NCBI RefSeq assembly: GCF_900103475.1
Contig: NZ_FNHG01000014.1
Span: 23,845-87,844, forward strand
DNA: 64,000 nucleotides
Origin: Maricaulis salignorans
GTDB taxonomy: Bacteria > Pseudomonadota > Alphaproteobacteria > Caulobacterales > Maricaulaceae
Direction of reading: 5' to 3'
The notes beneath the pieces were generated by a model, which worked only from the letters and a program-made list of their open reading frames with translations, was not told the DNA's origin and did no database searches. This document shows positions 51,310 to 60,366 of this stretch, piece by piece; within the stretch, counting starts at the first letter, position 1; the number at the start of each line of letters is the position of its first letter. The position numbers were made by a program, and so were the translations under genes.

Positions 51310-52074
51310 ATGCAAGACAGTTATGTTGAGAGAATTAGAGCGCATGCGATGCGCGGAACGTCGATCCATGAAGTCGAAGCCGACCTTACAATATTTGAAG
51401 ATGGCAGCCTCCGCGCCGAGTACGCACCGTTCGATCATGTCGAGCAAAATGCTCAGATCGTGCTGGTAGGCCTCACCCCGGGCCGGCAGCAGGCGCGAAA
51501 CGCTCTTTCCGCGTTTATTGAGCAATTGAGGGCCGGGGTATCAGTGCCGGTAGCGCTGGCCGTCGCGAAAAAGACGGGCAGCTTTAGCGGGCCACTGAGA
51601 AAGAATCTTACCGCGATGCTCGACCATATCGGTGTGAACTCTCGGTTGGGTGTGCCAACGTCAGACTGTCTTTTCGACGGTAAGGAGCAAAGAGCACACT
51701 TCACATCTGCACTCAGATATCCTGTCTTCCGCAATGGCCAAAACTATAGCGGCTCTCCCAGCCCGCTGAAGGTTAGTCCCTTGGTGTCGATGATAGACAC
51801 CTACCTAGCCCAAGAAGCGTCGACCCTCAGTTCGGCAATCTGGATTCCGCTGGGATCGCACGCGGCCGCCGCACTGCTTCGACTAGTAGACCACGGCCGG
51901 TTGGATCGTGACCAAGTCCTTGCCGGCCTTCCTCATCCGAGTGGCGCAAATGCCGAACGTGTGGCGTATTTCCTAGGTCGAAAGTCGCGGGACCAGTTAT
52001 CGGCAAAAACCCGGCCGGAGCCGATCGACGAGGGTCGGTCGCGGCTCATCAGGCAGGTCGCGGCACTGTCCTAA
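51310..52074 (+). CDS. Uracil-DNA-glycosylase superfamily-like protein
   Basis: 254 aa. The UDG-fold motifs are visible: strand plus motif A IVLVGLTPGRQQARNAL (GLTPG ~54-58) and motif B LPHPSGANAERV (HPSG ~209-212), with a strand IWIPLGSHAAAALL (~178) just before. Motif A lacks the D/E/N nucleophile of classical UDGs (GLTPG in place of GxDPY), so substrate specificity or activity may differ; it could act on modified phage bases. ATG 51310 with AGGAG at 5 nt. Last gene of the operon with the HTH and DUF4258-like genes. Confidence 0.72.
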   Translation: MQDSYVERIRAHAMRGTSIHEVEADLTIFEDGSLRAEYAPFDHVEQNAQIVLVGLTPGRQQARNALSAFIEQLRAGVSVPVALAVAKKTGSFSGPLRKNLTAMLDHIGVNSRLGVPTSDCLFDGKEQRAHFTSALRYPVFRNGQNYSGSPSPLKVSPLVSMIDTYLAQEASTLSSAIWIPLGSHAAAALLRLVDHGRLDRDQVLAGLPHPSGANAERVAYFLGRKSRDQLSAKTRPEPIDEGRSRLIRQVAALS

Positions 52075-52453
52075 TCGCGAATTGTTCGATGTTGTCCGGG
52101 TCCAATTAGCTCGAAGAAGGACGGCCTACCGGAGCGTATAATTCTAGCGGGTCATGAACACGGCGCCAAAGTATATCTGTTGAAAATGCCGCGGGGGTTC
52201 AATTGCTTAATCGGAGCCGGTCGTGGAATTTATCGAACTCCTAGTAGCTGTCTCGCCTTGGAGGTCACGATTCCGGCCGGCCCGAGGCTTGTCACCATCG
52301 GCTGCAATGCTGGAGAAGCAATATCGAGATTTCGGCGACCCAATCCACCTGCGGCGAGTGCTAAGTCGCCTGCATTTGTTGGTCGGATTGTTGGTCTCGA
52401 CCAGATGGCGTATGAAATCGGGTCAATTAATTCAGAACTTTAGTTCCAAATCA
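52075..52453. other. Island right-end noncoding region
   Basis: 379 bp without a supported gene, containing the second arm-site pair (52376-52399) and ending at the attR core. Open frames of ~90-110 codons here have no coding look. Confidence 0.5.
52376..52399. promoter_or_regulatory. Putative integrase arm-type sites, right pair
   Basis: TTGTTGGTC at 52376-52384 and 52388-52396, 12 bp apart, followed by TCG as in the left pair; 22 of 24 bases match 26267-26290. Lies 54 bp inside attR. Confidence 0.6.
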
Positions 52454-52469
52454 TGGTGCCGGCTGAGGG
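52453..52469. repeat. attR core of the island
   Basis: Identical 17 bp to 26132-26148; covers the last 16 bases of the tRNA-Thr gene and one base beyond it. The complete tRNA lies on this side, so the chromosome keeps a working gene after integration. Confidence 0.9.
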
Positions 52470-52529
52470 ACTCGAACCCCCGACCCCCTGATTACAAATC
52501 AGGTGCTCTACCAGCTGAGCTAAGCCGGC
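52454..52529 (-). tRNA. tRNA-Thr (TGT)
   Basis: 76 nt, CCA encoded. Acceptor GCCGGCT pairs with AGCCGGC; anticodon loop TTTGTAA gives anticodon TGT (52494-52496), and the T-loop TTCGAGT is intact. Its 3' end is the island attachment site. Confidence 0.97.
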
Positions 52530-52617
52530 CCGATTTCGATCGTCTGGCGCTCTGATAGCGGCAGTTGCGGGAAGTCACAAGGTTTCGCTGCAATGCGTGC
52601 AGTGCTATGCGCTGGGC

Positions 52618-53814
52618 ATGACCCGGCTCAATCGCGTTATCGGACTTCCCGGCCTTTGCCTGTACGGGATTGGCGTCACACTCGGCGCGGGAATCTACGC
52701 CCTGGTCGGCGAGATTGCAGGGCTGGCGGGGCTGTATGCGCCCTGGGCATTTGTCCTCGCGGGGGCGCTGGCGGCTTTCACCGGCCTGTCCTATGCCGAG
52801 CTCGGCTCGCGTTATCCGGAAAGCGCCGGTGAGGCGGCCTATCTCGCCCATGGTTTCAAGCGGCGCTGGCTGACGGCGGCGGCCGGTTATGGCGTCGCCC
52901 TGTCAGGGGCGATCTCCTCGGCCGTGGTGCTGCATGGCTTTGCCGGCTATCTCGGCGCGCTGGCGCCGGTCCCGGCCTGGATGGCGATTTCCGGCGCGCT
53001 GGCGATACTGGTATTGATCGCGATATGGGGTGTGCGGCAATCCATCATGATTGCCGGGATTATCACCCTGATTGAGGCGGGCGGCCTGATCCTCATCATT
53101 GCTGTGGCGACACCCGGCGCGATCACGGCGCCGCCGCCGGTGGATATCGGACCCGTGCCGTGGTCAGGCCTGTTCGCGGCGAGTGTGATGGCCTTTTTTG
53201 CCTTCATCGGCTTTGAGGACATCGCCAATATGGCCGAAGAGGTCAAGCGACCGCGGCGCACCTTGCCGCTGGCGATCCTGATCACCCTGTCCGTCTCGTC
53301 AGTGATTTATCTGGCGGTCGCCTGGGTCGCAGTGCGGGCTCTGCCGCCCGATGTGCTGGCCGGCGAAGGCGGGCCACTCGCCGCAGTGTTTGAACATGCG
53401 ACCGGACTCAATGGCGACGGCATCGCCGCGATCGCCCTGCTGGCCATGGTCAATGGAGCCCTGGTCCAGATCGTGATGGTGGCGCGTGTGCTCTACGGAC
53501 TGGCGCAGCGCGGCCTGGCGCCGTCCGCCCTGGGCGGCGTGCATCCGGTGCGCCGTACGCCGGTGATGGCGACGCTCATTGCCGCTGTCGCGATCGCGAT
53601 ATTTGCCATGTCGGGCGCGTTGGGGACGCTGGCGATCGCGGCCTCAACCGTGACATTGCTGGTGTTCTCCCTGGTCAATGCCGCCTTGCTCGCCTTGCGC
53701 CTGAGGGGTGAGGCGGGGGTGACGGGAAGCTTCAGCGCGCCCATCTGGGTGCCGGCCGTTGGCCTGGTGGCCAGCCTGGGTGTGGCGGTCGGTGCGATGG
53801 TGAGCGGTCTCTAG
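52618..53814 (+). CDS. APC-family amino acid permease
   Basis: 398 aa from ATG 52618 (GTG 52597 also in frame). First helix has the family signature GIGVTLGAGIYALVGEIAG; further motifs GLSYAELGSRYPESAGEAAY, FFAFIGFEDIANMAEEVKRP and PRRTLPLAILITL. About 11-12 helices. Similar in length to the shorter YfnA/CAT-like or APC transporters with a reduced C-terminus. Substrate unknown, likely an amino acid. Not clearly in an operon; convergent with DUF1761. Confidence 0.9.
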   Translation: MTRLNRVIGLPGLCLYGIGVTLGAGIYALVGEIAGLAGLYAPWAFVLAGALAAFTGLSYAELGSRYPESAGEAAYLAHGFKRRWLTAAAGYGVALSGAISSAVVLHGFAGYLGALAPVPAWMAISGALAILVLIAIWGVRQSIMIAGIITLIEAGGLILIIAVATPGAITAPPPVDIGPVPWSGLFAASVMAFFAFIGFEDIANMAEEVKRPRRTLPLAILITLSVSSVIYLAVAWVAVRALPPDVLAGEGGPLAAVFEHATGLNGDGIAAIALLAMVNGALVQIVMVARVLYGLAQRGLAPSALGGVHPVRRTPVMATLIAAVAIAIFAMSGALGTLAIAASTVTLLVFSLVNAALLALRLRGEAGVTGSFSAPIWVPAVGLVASLGVAVGAMVSGL

Positions 53815-53864
53815 CCGGGAAGATTTCCGGCGCGCGGAACCGGGCTGGCCCCGCGCGCCGGACA

Positions 53865-54308
53865 TCAGGCGTATTCGGATTTGACGGCGATGCCGTCGAG
53901 TGCGGTCTGGACGATGGCGACCACGACGAAACCGACCAGAAGATGGGAGGCGTCGAGCAGGAACAGCATGACGGGCTGCATCGCATAGACGACGTCATAG
54001 GCCAGCGTCGTGACTGCAAAACCGGCCCAGAGCAGCACGGCGCCCTTGATGGCCGGCATCATGCCATCGCTGCCGAAGCGCTTCAGCGCCAGGCCGATAA
54101 AAATGGCCGTGACCAGGGAAATGAGGAAGCCGTGCAGCATGCCGAATGCCATGTTTTCGTTGGCGGCGATCATCTGGGCTTCGGTGAAGTCGTGCAGCCC
54201 GACCCAAAGGTCGGTGAAAAATAGTCCGTAAAACAGAAAGCCGATAAAATAGAGCGCGATGGCCGAGGCCAGCACGGCGATGATGTTGAGACCGAAAATG
54301 CGCGGCAT
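53865..54308 (-). CDS. DUF1761-like small membrane protein
   Basis: 147 aa with four membrane helices (NIIAVLASAIALYFIGFLFY, MLHGFLISLVTAIFIGLAL, AVLLWAGFAVTTLAYDVVY, LLVGFVVVAIVQTALDG). The early GLFFTDLWVG and NENMAFGMLHGF are typical of DUF1761. ATG 54308 with GGAGG at 9 nt. The much longer open frame upstream is antisense to metG and rejected. Function unknown. Confidence 0.85.
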   Translation of the reverse strand: MPRIFGLNIIAVLASAIALYFIGFLFYGLFFTDLWVGLHDFTEAQMIAANENMAFGMLHGFLISLVTAIFIGLALKRFGSDGMMPAIKGAVLLWAGFAVTTLAYDVVYAMQPVMLFLLDASHLLVGFVVVAIVQTALDGIAVKSEYA

Positions 54309-54428
54309 TGGGTATTTCCTCCCCTTGTAAGGACGGCTATGTCTGCGCGTCCTGTGCGCGGGTTTTGAAACTCGCGCTTCAGGCGAATAGATATACACGC
54401 ATTCCGCCGCAAAGAAGAAGTACCCGCC

Positions 54429-56144
54429 ATGGCCCGTATCCTGATCACCAGCGCCTTGCCCTATATCAACGGGGTCAAACATCTCGGGAATCTGGCAGGC
54501 TCGATGTTGCCGGCCGATGTCTATGCCCGCTTCCAGCGGCTGGGCGGCCATGAGGTGCTCTATATCTGCGCCACCGACGAGCACGGCACGCCAGCCGAAC
54601 TGGCGGCGAGCGAGGCGGGTATGGATGTGCGCGCCTATTGCGACGAACAGCACGAGATCCAGCAACGCTCCGGCGAGGGTTTCTCGCTGAGCTATGATTA
54701 TTTCGGCCGCACCTCGAATCCCGAGACCGCGCGGCTGACGCAGCATTTCGCCGATGTGCTCGAAGACAAGGGCCTGATCGAGGAAGTCCTCGAGCACCAG
54801 ATCTTCTCGATCGATGATGATCGATTCCTGCCCGATCGTTATGTTGAGGGCACCTGCCCGCATTGCGGTTTCGAGCGCGCGCGCGGCGATCAGTGCGATA
54901 GCTGCGGCCGTCTGCTGGAGCCGACCGATCTGATCGAGCCCTATTCGAAAGTATCCGGCTCGAAGAATCTCGAAGTGCGCGGCACCAAGCATCTGCACCT
55001 GATGCAGACCAAGATGGCCGACCGGATCCGCACCTGGGCCGACGCCGCCTCCGGCTGGCCGTCCCTGGCCAAGTCCATTGCCTATAAATGGCTTGATGAG
55101 GGCCTGCGCGACCGGGCGATCACGCGCGATCTGAAATGGGGCGTTCCGGTTGCCCGAAATGGCGCGCCGCGCGAGGGCTTCGAGAACAAGGTCTTCTATG
55201 TCTGGTTCGATGCGCCGATCGGCTATCTCGGCGCGACAGCCGAATGGGCCGCGCTCAACAATGCCGACTGGGAGAGCTGGTGGCGCACCGACAAGGGGGC
55301 TGATGACGTCACCTATGTCCAGTTCATGGGCAAGGATAATGTCGCCTTCCACACGGTGAGTTTCCCCGCGACGATCCTCGGTTCGGAAGAGCCCTGGAAG
55401 ACGGTCGACAAGCTGAAAGCCTTCAATTGGCTGACCTGGTATGGTGGCAAATTTTCGACGTCTGAACAGCGCGGCGTCTTCATGGACAAGGCGCTCGAGA
55501 TCATGCCCGGCGACTACTGGCGCTGGTATCTCACGGCCAATGCGCCGGAGGGCTCGGATTCGGCCTTCACCTGGGAGCATTTCCAGTCGGTGATCAACAA
55601 GGACCTGGCCGATGTGCTGGGCAATTACGTCAATCGTGTCCTGCGCTTCAACAAGTCGCGCTTCGAGGCCGTTGTGCCCGCCGGCGGGACATGGGGCGAG
55701 AATGAGGACTGGCTGGCGGCCGAGATGAACGTCCGGCTCGAAGCGGCTGCAGCCAATTTCGAGGCGATGGAGTTTCGCAAGGCCGCGGCCGAAGTGCGCG
55801 GCCTGTGGGCGCTGGGGAATGAGTATCTCACCCGGGCCGAGCCCTGGACCAAGTTCAAGACCGATCCGGAAGGCGCGGCGGTTGGCGTGCGCACGGCGCT
55901 CAATTTCATGGCGATCATGGCGATTGTCGCGCAGCCCATCATCCCGGTTTCGGCCAGGACCATACTGGATGCGCTTTCCATTCCGGACGGGAATCGCAAC
56001 TGGCCCAAGGGCGATGCCAAGGCGATGCTGACGGCATTGCCGGTTGGCCTGTCGGTCGAGCCGCCCGAAGTCCTGTTCAAGAAGATCGAAGAGGATGATA
56101 TCGCGGCCTGGACGGAGCGGTTTGGCGGCGCGGAGCAGGGATGA
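54429..56144 (+). CDS. metG: Methionyl-tRNA synthetase
   Basis: 571 aa, normal for the form without the C-terminal EMAP domain. Class I motifs: HIGH region [10 protein letters not shown] (with KHLGN), KMSKS equivalent GGKFSTSEQ, and the zinc knuckle [17 protein letters not shown]. Binds methionine in the [14 protein letters not shown] strand [14 protein letters not shown] 54429. The stop overlaps the ATG of the cyclophilin gene (ATGA), so translation is coupled. Confidence 0.97.
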   Translation: MARILITSALPYINGVKHLGNLAGSMLPADVYARFQRLGGHEVLYICATDEHGTPAELAASEAGMDVRAYCDEQHEIQQRSGEGFSLSYDYFGRTSNPETARLTQHFADVLEDKGLIEEVLEHQIFSIDDDRFLPDRYVEGTCPHCGFERARGDQCDSCGRLLEPTDLIEPYSKVSGSKNLEVRGTKHLHLMQTKMADRIRTWADAASGWPSLAKSIAYKWLDEGLRDRAITRDLKWGVPVARNGAPREGFENKVFYVWFDAPIGYLGATAEWAALNNADWESWWRTDKGADDVTYVQFMGKDNVAFHTVSFPATILGSEEPWKTVDKLKAFNWLTWYGGKFSTSEQRGVFMDKALEIMPGDYWRWYLTANAPEGSDSAFTWEHFQSVINKDLADVLGNYVNRVLRFNKSRFEAVVPAGGTWGENEDWLAAEMNVRLEAAAANFEAMEFRKAAAEVRGLWALGNEYLTRAEPWTKFKTDPEGAAVGVRTALNFMAIMAIVAQPIIPVSARTILDALSIPDGNRNWPKGDAKAMLTALPVGLSVEPPEVLFKKIEEDDIAAWTERFGGAEQG

Positions 56145-57103
56145 TGGTGTTGAACCGGGTGATGATGATACGGGCGCTGGTGCTGGGCGTTTCCGTTGTG
56201 GGCCTGGCGGCTTGTTCGCCAGCCGCCGACGAGGCTGAAGTCGACGCGGCCGCTTATGGACCCGACGACGCCGAACAGGCCATGGCCGAGGTCGAGATCC
56301 CTGATTTCACCGGCATACCCGATTGGCGCCTGGCTGATCCCGAAGACCTGCTGCTGATCGAGACACGTTACGGCATGGTGACGGTGGAGCTGTCTGATGA
56401 ATTCGCGCCCGATCACGCCGCGCGCATGCGCCAGGCGGTCCGCGACGGTTTCTTTGACGGGCGTGATTTTTACCGGGTGATCGATGGCTTCGTTGCCCAG
56501 GGCGGACGCGGCGAGGAAGCGGATTCGGTCGATTTGCCGCAATATCCGGTGCTGGCCGGTGAATTTCACCGCCCCACAGCCGGCATCAGTTTCACCGCCA
56601 TGATCGATGAAGACCTCTACGCGCCAGTGGTCGGCCATGTGAATGGCTTCCCCGCGGCCCAGAGCGTGGATGGCAGCGAGACCTGGCTCATTCATTGCCC
56701 GGGCACGATGGCAATGGCGCGCGATAACGGCCCCGATACCGGTGATGTCGAATTTTACATCGTGATCGGGCAGGGGCCGCGTCATCTCGACCGCATCATG
56801 AGTGTGTTTGGCCGGGTGATTGATGGCATGGATCATGTCCAGGCGCTCAATCGCGGCGACCCCATGGTCAATTCCGGCGTCATCGCCGATCCGGACATGC
56901 GCGACCCGATCCTGTCGATGCGCATCGCCGCCGATTTGCCGGAGGCGCAGCGGCCGGCCTATGAAATCATGCGAACTGATGGCGAAGCCTTCCATGCCGC
57001 CAAGGCGGCGCGGCGCCATCGCAGCGGCGATTTCTTCTTCGAAGCGCCGCCTCCGGTGATCGAGGCTTGCCACATTCCGGCGCGGGCGCGGCGTGTGAAC
57101 TGA
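56141..57103 (+). CDS. Cyclophilin-type peptidyl-prolyl isomerase, lipoprotein
   Basis: 320 aa. Lipobox VGLAAC (about Cys 25) then a linker ([14 protein letters not shown]), and the isomerase domain ~65-260: [59 protein letters not shown]. Shares the cyclophilin A fold; the usual active-site Arg in FHRV is represented by FYRV. Predicted periplasmic folding helper. It overlaps metG (4 bp) and the next gene (TGATG), so a three-gene run. Confidence 0.9.
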   Translation: MMVLNRVMMIRALVLGVSVVGLAACSPAADEAEVDAAAYGPDDAEQAMAEVEIPDFTGIPDWRLADPEDLLLIETRYGMVTVELSDEFAPDHAARMRQAVRDGFFDGRDFYRVIDGFVAQGGRGEEADSVDLPQYPVLAGEFHRPTAGISFTAMIDEDLYAPVVGHVNGFPAAQSVDGSETWLIHCPGTMAMARDNGPDTGDVEFYIVIGQGPRHLDRIMSVFGRVIDGMDHVQALNRGDPMVNSGVIADPDMRDPILSMRIAADLPEAQRPAYEIMRTDGEAFHAAKAARRHRSGDFFFEAPPPVIEACHIPARARRVN

Positions 57104-58401
57104 TGGCGAGATGGCTTTCCGAGGCTGAGGTCGAGCGTCTGTCGCGCGCGGCCTGGCTGTTGCTGGAAGCCGAAGACCGCCTGCCGGTGCTCAGGACCAT
57201 CGCCTGGGACCGGTCTCACGCCGATGCCTTCTTCGCAGCCGGTGGGCGTGAACTGCCCAGGCCCGTCTATCCCCGTATCGATCCGGCGCCGTCGCTGGAG
57301 AGCGCCGCTGCCGCACGCGCCCTGATCGACGGCGACAGCCCGGTGCATGACTGGCTGCGGCGCCTGGCTGACACCACGGAGCAAACCGCCGCCCTGCTCG
57401 CGAATACGGGCACGAAGGCCTTCCACCTCCATTCGCGCACCTTGTATGGCGATCCGCGATCCCCGATTGCCGATGGCAAGCGTAATGCGCTCGATCTCGC
57501 GCGGAGGCTCGACACTTTGCTGGCTGATTTCGAGGAAGGCAGTATCCGCCTGGAGCCGCCTGAACGGCTGACAGCCGGCGATCTCAAGGCGCGGCTCGAC
57601 GCGGAATTGCCGCGCTATTTTGGCCGGGCGGCGCCGCAGGTTGAAGTGACGCTGAATGTCTCGGCCAAGGCGGCTGCCGGGCGCGACTATATCAAATTGC
57701 GCGCTGATGCGGCGTTCTCCGATCTCGACGTGATCCAGTTGTTGCAGCATGAGGCCCTGATCCATATCGCCACCAATATGAATGGCGCCGCCCAGAGCCG
57801 CTTCCCGATCCTGGCGGAGGCGCACCCCGGCAATGCACGGACCCAGGAAGGCCTGGCCGTGTTCGCTGAATTCATTTCCGGCGCCCTCGACCCGCGCCGC
57901 TTCCGACGCCTGGCCGACCGGACCATTGCCATCGACATGGCGGCCGAGGGCGCCGACTTCATCGAATTGTTCAATTTCTTCCGCGAACGTGGCAGCCATG
58001 ATGCGCCCATCGAGGCGTTCGAAAATGCGCGCCGGGTCGTGCGTGGCGGACTGACCGGGGGCGGTGCGCCCTGCACCAAGGATTCGATCTATCTCGGCGG
58101 CTTGCTGGAAGTGCACAATTACCTGCGCACGGCCGTGCGGGCAGGTGACCCGGCCTTCATCCGTCTGCTCTTCGTTGGCAAAATCGATCTGGCCGATCTG
58201 GAAGCGATGAAAATGCTGCGCGAGCAGGGGCTGATTGCCGAGCCGGCCTTCATGCCGCCCTGGGCGACCGATTTGCGCTATCTCCTGTCCTATCTGGCCT
58301 ATTCCACCTTCCTCAACGAGATCGATCTGAGCCATGTTGCGGCGCGCTATGAGAAGCTGCTGGGTGCGGCACAGCCGCCCAAATCCCCAAAGGAAGATTG
58401 A
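57103..58401 (+). CDS. QEGLA-motif protein (DUF1704, MATCAP-like)
   Basis: 432 aa. Metallopeptidase-like signature: LLQHEALIHIATNMNG (HExxxH) and RTQEGLAVFAEF (QEGLA). DUF1704/flavohemoglobin-expression modulating proteins have this; eukaryotic homologues (MATCAP) are tyrosine carboxypeptidases. Starts at ATG 57103 overlapping the previous stop (TGATG). Substrate in bacteria unknown. Confidence 0.88.
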   Translation: MARWLSEAEVERLSRAAWLLLEAEDRLPVLRTIAWDRSHADAFFAAGGRELPRPVYPRIDPAPSLESAAAARALIDGDSPVHDWLRRLADTTEQTAALLANTGTKAFHLHSRTLYGDPRSPIADGKRNALDLARRLDTLLADFEEGSIRLEPPERLTAGDLKARLDAELPRYFGRAAPQVEVTLNVSAKAAAGRDYIKLRADAAFSDLDVIQLLQHEALIHIATNMNGAAQSRFPILAEAHPGNARTQEGLAVFAEFISGALDPRRFRRLADRTIAIDMAAEGADFIELFNFFRERGSHDAPIEAFENARRVVRGGLTGGGAPCTKDSIYLGGLLEVHNYLRTAVRAGDPAFIRLLFVGKIDLADLEAMKMLREQGLIAEPAFMPPWATDLRYLLSYLAYSTFLNEIDLSHVAARYEKLLGAAQPPKSPKED

Positions 58402-58460
58402 CCTCACCGCGAGTCGCGGGTCGAATAGGGCCAGATGATGATCATGGGGACTGGACCGAT

Positions 58461-59876
58461 ATGAAACGCCAATTTTTGAGTGCCGTCGCGGCGCTGGCCC
58501 TGATGGGCTGTACCCAACCGACCGCCGATGCGCCGAGTGATGTGACGGCACCGACCGATGCGGCTGCGGTAGAGACCGCGCCACCGGTGGTCCGGGCGCC
58601 CGGTGATGACGCCCTGCGCGCATCTATCGCGATGGATTACACGGACAATCTTCAAGCCCTGTACGAGCATTTCCACGCCAATCCGGAACTCTCCCTGATG
58701 GAGGTCGAGACCGCGGCCCGCCTGGCAGCGGAATTGCGCGCCCTCGGCTATGAGGTCACCGAAGGCGTCGGTGGCACGGGCCTGGTTGCCGTCCTGCCCA
58801 ATGGCGAAGGTCCGACGGTCATGATGCGCGCCGATATGGATGCCCTGCCGCTCGAGGAACATACCGATGTCGCCTATGCCTCGACCGTCACCGGAATCGA
58901 CCGGCGCGGTCTGGAAAGCCATGTCATGCACGCCTGCGCCCATGATACGCACATGACGGCGCTGGTCGGCACAGCCCGCCAGATGATGGAACGGCGCGAT
59001 GACTGGTCAGGCACCCTGGTCCTGATCGGCCAGCCGGCCGAGGAAATCGGGTTGGGCGCGGGCATGATGATCGAGGACGGTCTGTTCGAGCGCTTTCCGC
59101 TGCCCGATTACAATCTGTCCTTCCACACATTCTCCGGCATTCCATCCGGCCATATCACCTTCGCGCCCGGCTATGCGATGGCCAATGTCGACTCGGTTGA
59201 TATCAGCGTTCATGGCCGCGGCGGGCATGGTGCCTATCCGCATGCCACGAAGGACCCGGTCTATCTGTCGGCCCAGATCATTGTTGCGCTGCAATCGCTG
59301 GTCTCGCGCGAGCTCTCGCCGCTCGATCCCGGTGTCATCACGGTTGGCGCGATCCATGCCGGCACCAAGCACAATATCATCAGCGACGGCGCGCATCTCC
59401 AGCTGACCGTCCGCTCCTATACCGACGAGGTGCGCGAGCAGCTTCTTACCGGGATCGAACGCATCGCCCACGCCCAGGCCGCGTCCTATGGTCTGACGCC
59501 GGAGGAGTATCCCGATGTCGAGGTCGAACTGCCCTATACGCCGGCGATGTATAATGATCCCAATCTGACAGCGCGTGCCGTTTCGGCGATGCGCGCCCGG
59601 TTTGGCAATGGCGCCGTGACCGAGGCCGATCCGGTGATGGGCGGCGAGGATTTCGCGCAGTATCACCGCACCGAGGCCGCGATCCCGAGCTTCATGTTCT
59701 GGGTGGGAGGCACGACCCAGGAAAGACTGGATGATTACGCAGCCCGCGGTGTCGCGGCGCCGTCCAATCATTCGCCGCTTTTCGCGCCCGACGATCCACA
59801 GACCAGCATCACCATGGCAATCGAGGCCAGTACGGCGGTGGCGATGGACCTGCTTGCCAAGCCGACGGAGGGCTAG
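58461..59876 (+). CDS. M20 family amidohydrolase, lipoprotein
   Basis: 471 aa. Lipobox LALMGC (Cys ~17), Thr/Ala-rich linker to ~55, then the M20 domain: MMRADMDALPLEE, HACAHDTHM (zinc), GQPAEEIGLGAGMM (acid/base Glu), HGRGGHGAYPH, and DPVMGGEDFAQY. Like hippurate/N-acyl amino acid hydrolases, but exported. ATG 58461 chosen; the upstream frame to 58398 has no signal peptide. Cleaves acyl or peptidic bonds in the periplasm. Confidence 0.92.
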   Translation: MKRQFLSAVAALALMGCTQPTADAPSDVTAPTDAAAVETAPPVVRAPGDDALRASIAMDYTDNLQALYEHFHANPELSLMEVETAARLAAELRALGYEVTEGVGGTGLVAVLPNGEGPTVMMRADMDALPLEEHTDVAYASTVTGIDRRGLESHVMHACAHDTHMTALVGTARQMMERRDDWSGTLVLIGQPAEEIGLGAGMMIEDGLFERFPLPDYNLSFHTFSGIPSGHITFAPGYAMANVDSVDISVHGRGGHGAYPHATKDPVYLSAQIIVALQSLVSRELSPLDPGVITVGAIHAGTKHNIISDGAHLQLTVRSYTDEVREQLLTGIERIAHAQAASYGLTPEEYPDVEVELPYTPAMYNDPNLTARAVSAMRARFGNGAVTEADPVMGGEDFAQYHRTEAAIPSFMFWVGGTTQERLDDYAARGVAAPSNHSPLFAPDDPQTSITMAIEASTAVAMDLLAKPTEG

Positions 59877-60287
59877 GTGGCGGTGCCGGCCCGGCGCGCT
59901 TTCTCGCGGGCACCCTGGGACGACAAGGTCGGTTATTGCCGGGTCTCGCGGCGCGGGCCGCATGTCTGGGTAACCGGGATAGTGGCGATGGATGTCGCCG
60001 GCGGCGTCTATGCCGCTGGCAATCCGGAGGCCCAGGCGCGCCGTTGTTTCGAGATTATCGGACAGGCGCTGAGCGATGTCGGGGCCTCTCTGGAAGATGT
60101 GGTGCGCACGCGGATGTTCGTCACCAGTATCGATCATTGGGAAGCTTTTGGCCGGGCTCATGGAGCGGTGTTCCGCGAGCATCCTCCAGCGACGACGATG
60201 ATTGAGGTTTCCCGCTTCATCGGCCCGGAATTCATGATCGAGATCGAGGCTGATGCCTTTGTCGATGAAGCGTGTGAAGCCGCCTGA
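59877..60287 (+). CDS. RidA/YjgF/UK114 family protein
   Basis: 136 aa. GTG start at 59877, directly after the TAG of the M20 gene with GGAGG overlapping it. Fold landmarks: GPHVWVTGIVAMD, ALSDVGASLEDVVRTRMFV, PPATTMIEVSRFIGPEFMIE (the conserved C-terminal region). The usual Arg in R-M-F-V is present. Deaminates reactive enamine/imine intermediates or is a related paralogue. Likely one transcript with the M20 gene. Confidence 0.92.
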   Translation: MAVPARRAFSRAPWDDKVGYCRVSRRGPHVWVTGIVAMDVAGGVYAAGNPEAQARRCFEIIGQALSDVGASLEDVVRTRMFVTSIDHWEAFGRAHGAVFREHPPATTMIEVSRFIGPEFMIEIEADAFVDEACEAA

Positions 60288-60366
60288 ACGGCCTTGCGCC
60301 GCCGCGGTCGCCGCGTAGGATCAAAACAGGCGTCCAGCGCGTCACCGAAAATCTGGGGGAATAGGC

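Larger units (their letters stand above)
26132..52469. mobile_element. Integrated genomic island in tRNA-Thr, defence-rich
   Basis: About 26.3 kb between a 17-bp direct repeat (26132-26148 and 52453-52469) that equals the 3' end of tRNA-Thr plus one base. A tyrosine integrase with AlpA and HUH Rep genes lies at the left end; matching arm-site pairs lie at 26267-26290 and 52376-52399. GC and codon use are visibly lower than on either side. The cargo is restriction, helicase and nuclease genes. No capsid, terminase, tail, relaxase or type IV secretion genes were seen, so it may rely on a helper or be a satellite-like/IME element; this is inferred. Confidence 0.9.

Noticed and set aside
26132..52469. 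A complete prophage
   Set aside because: No terminase, portal, capsid, tail or lysis genes are recognisable.
52180..52555. Open frames of 87 and 110 codons at the island right end
   Set aside because: One runs into the tRNA-Thr gene and the region contains att and arm sites; no Shine-Dalgarno or conserved sequence.
54309..55580. Extension of the DUF1761 frame
   Set aside because: Antisense to metG; the conserved protein starts at ATG 54308 with GGAGG.
55625..57073. 482-aa minus-strand open frame
   Set aside because: Antisense to metG and the cyclophilin gene, no conserved motif.
56959..58623. 554-aa minus-strand open frame
   Set aside because: Antisense to the QEGLA gene, which has HExxxH and QEGLA motifs.
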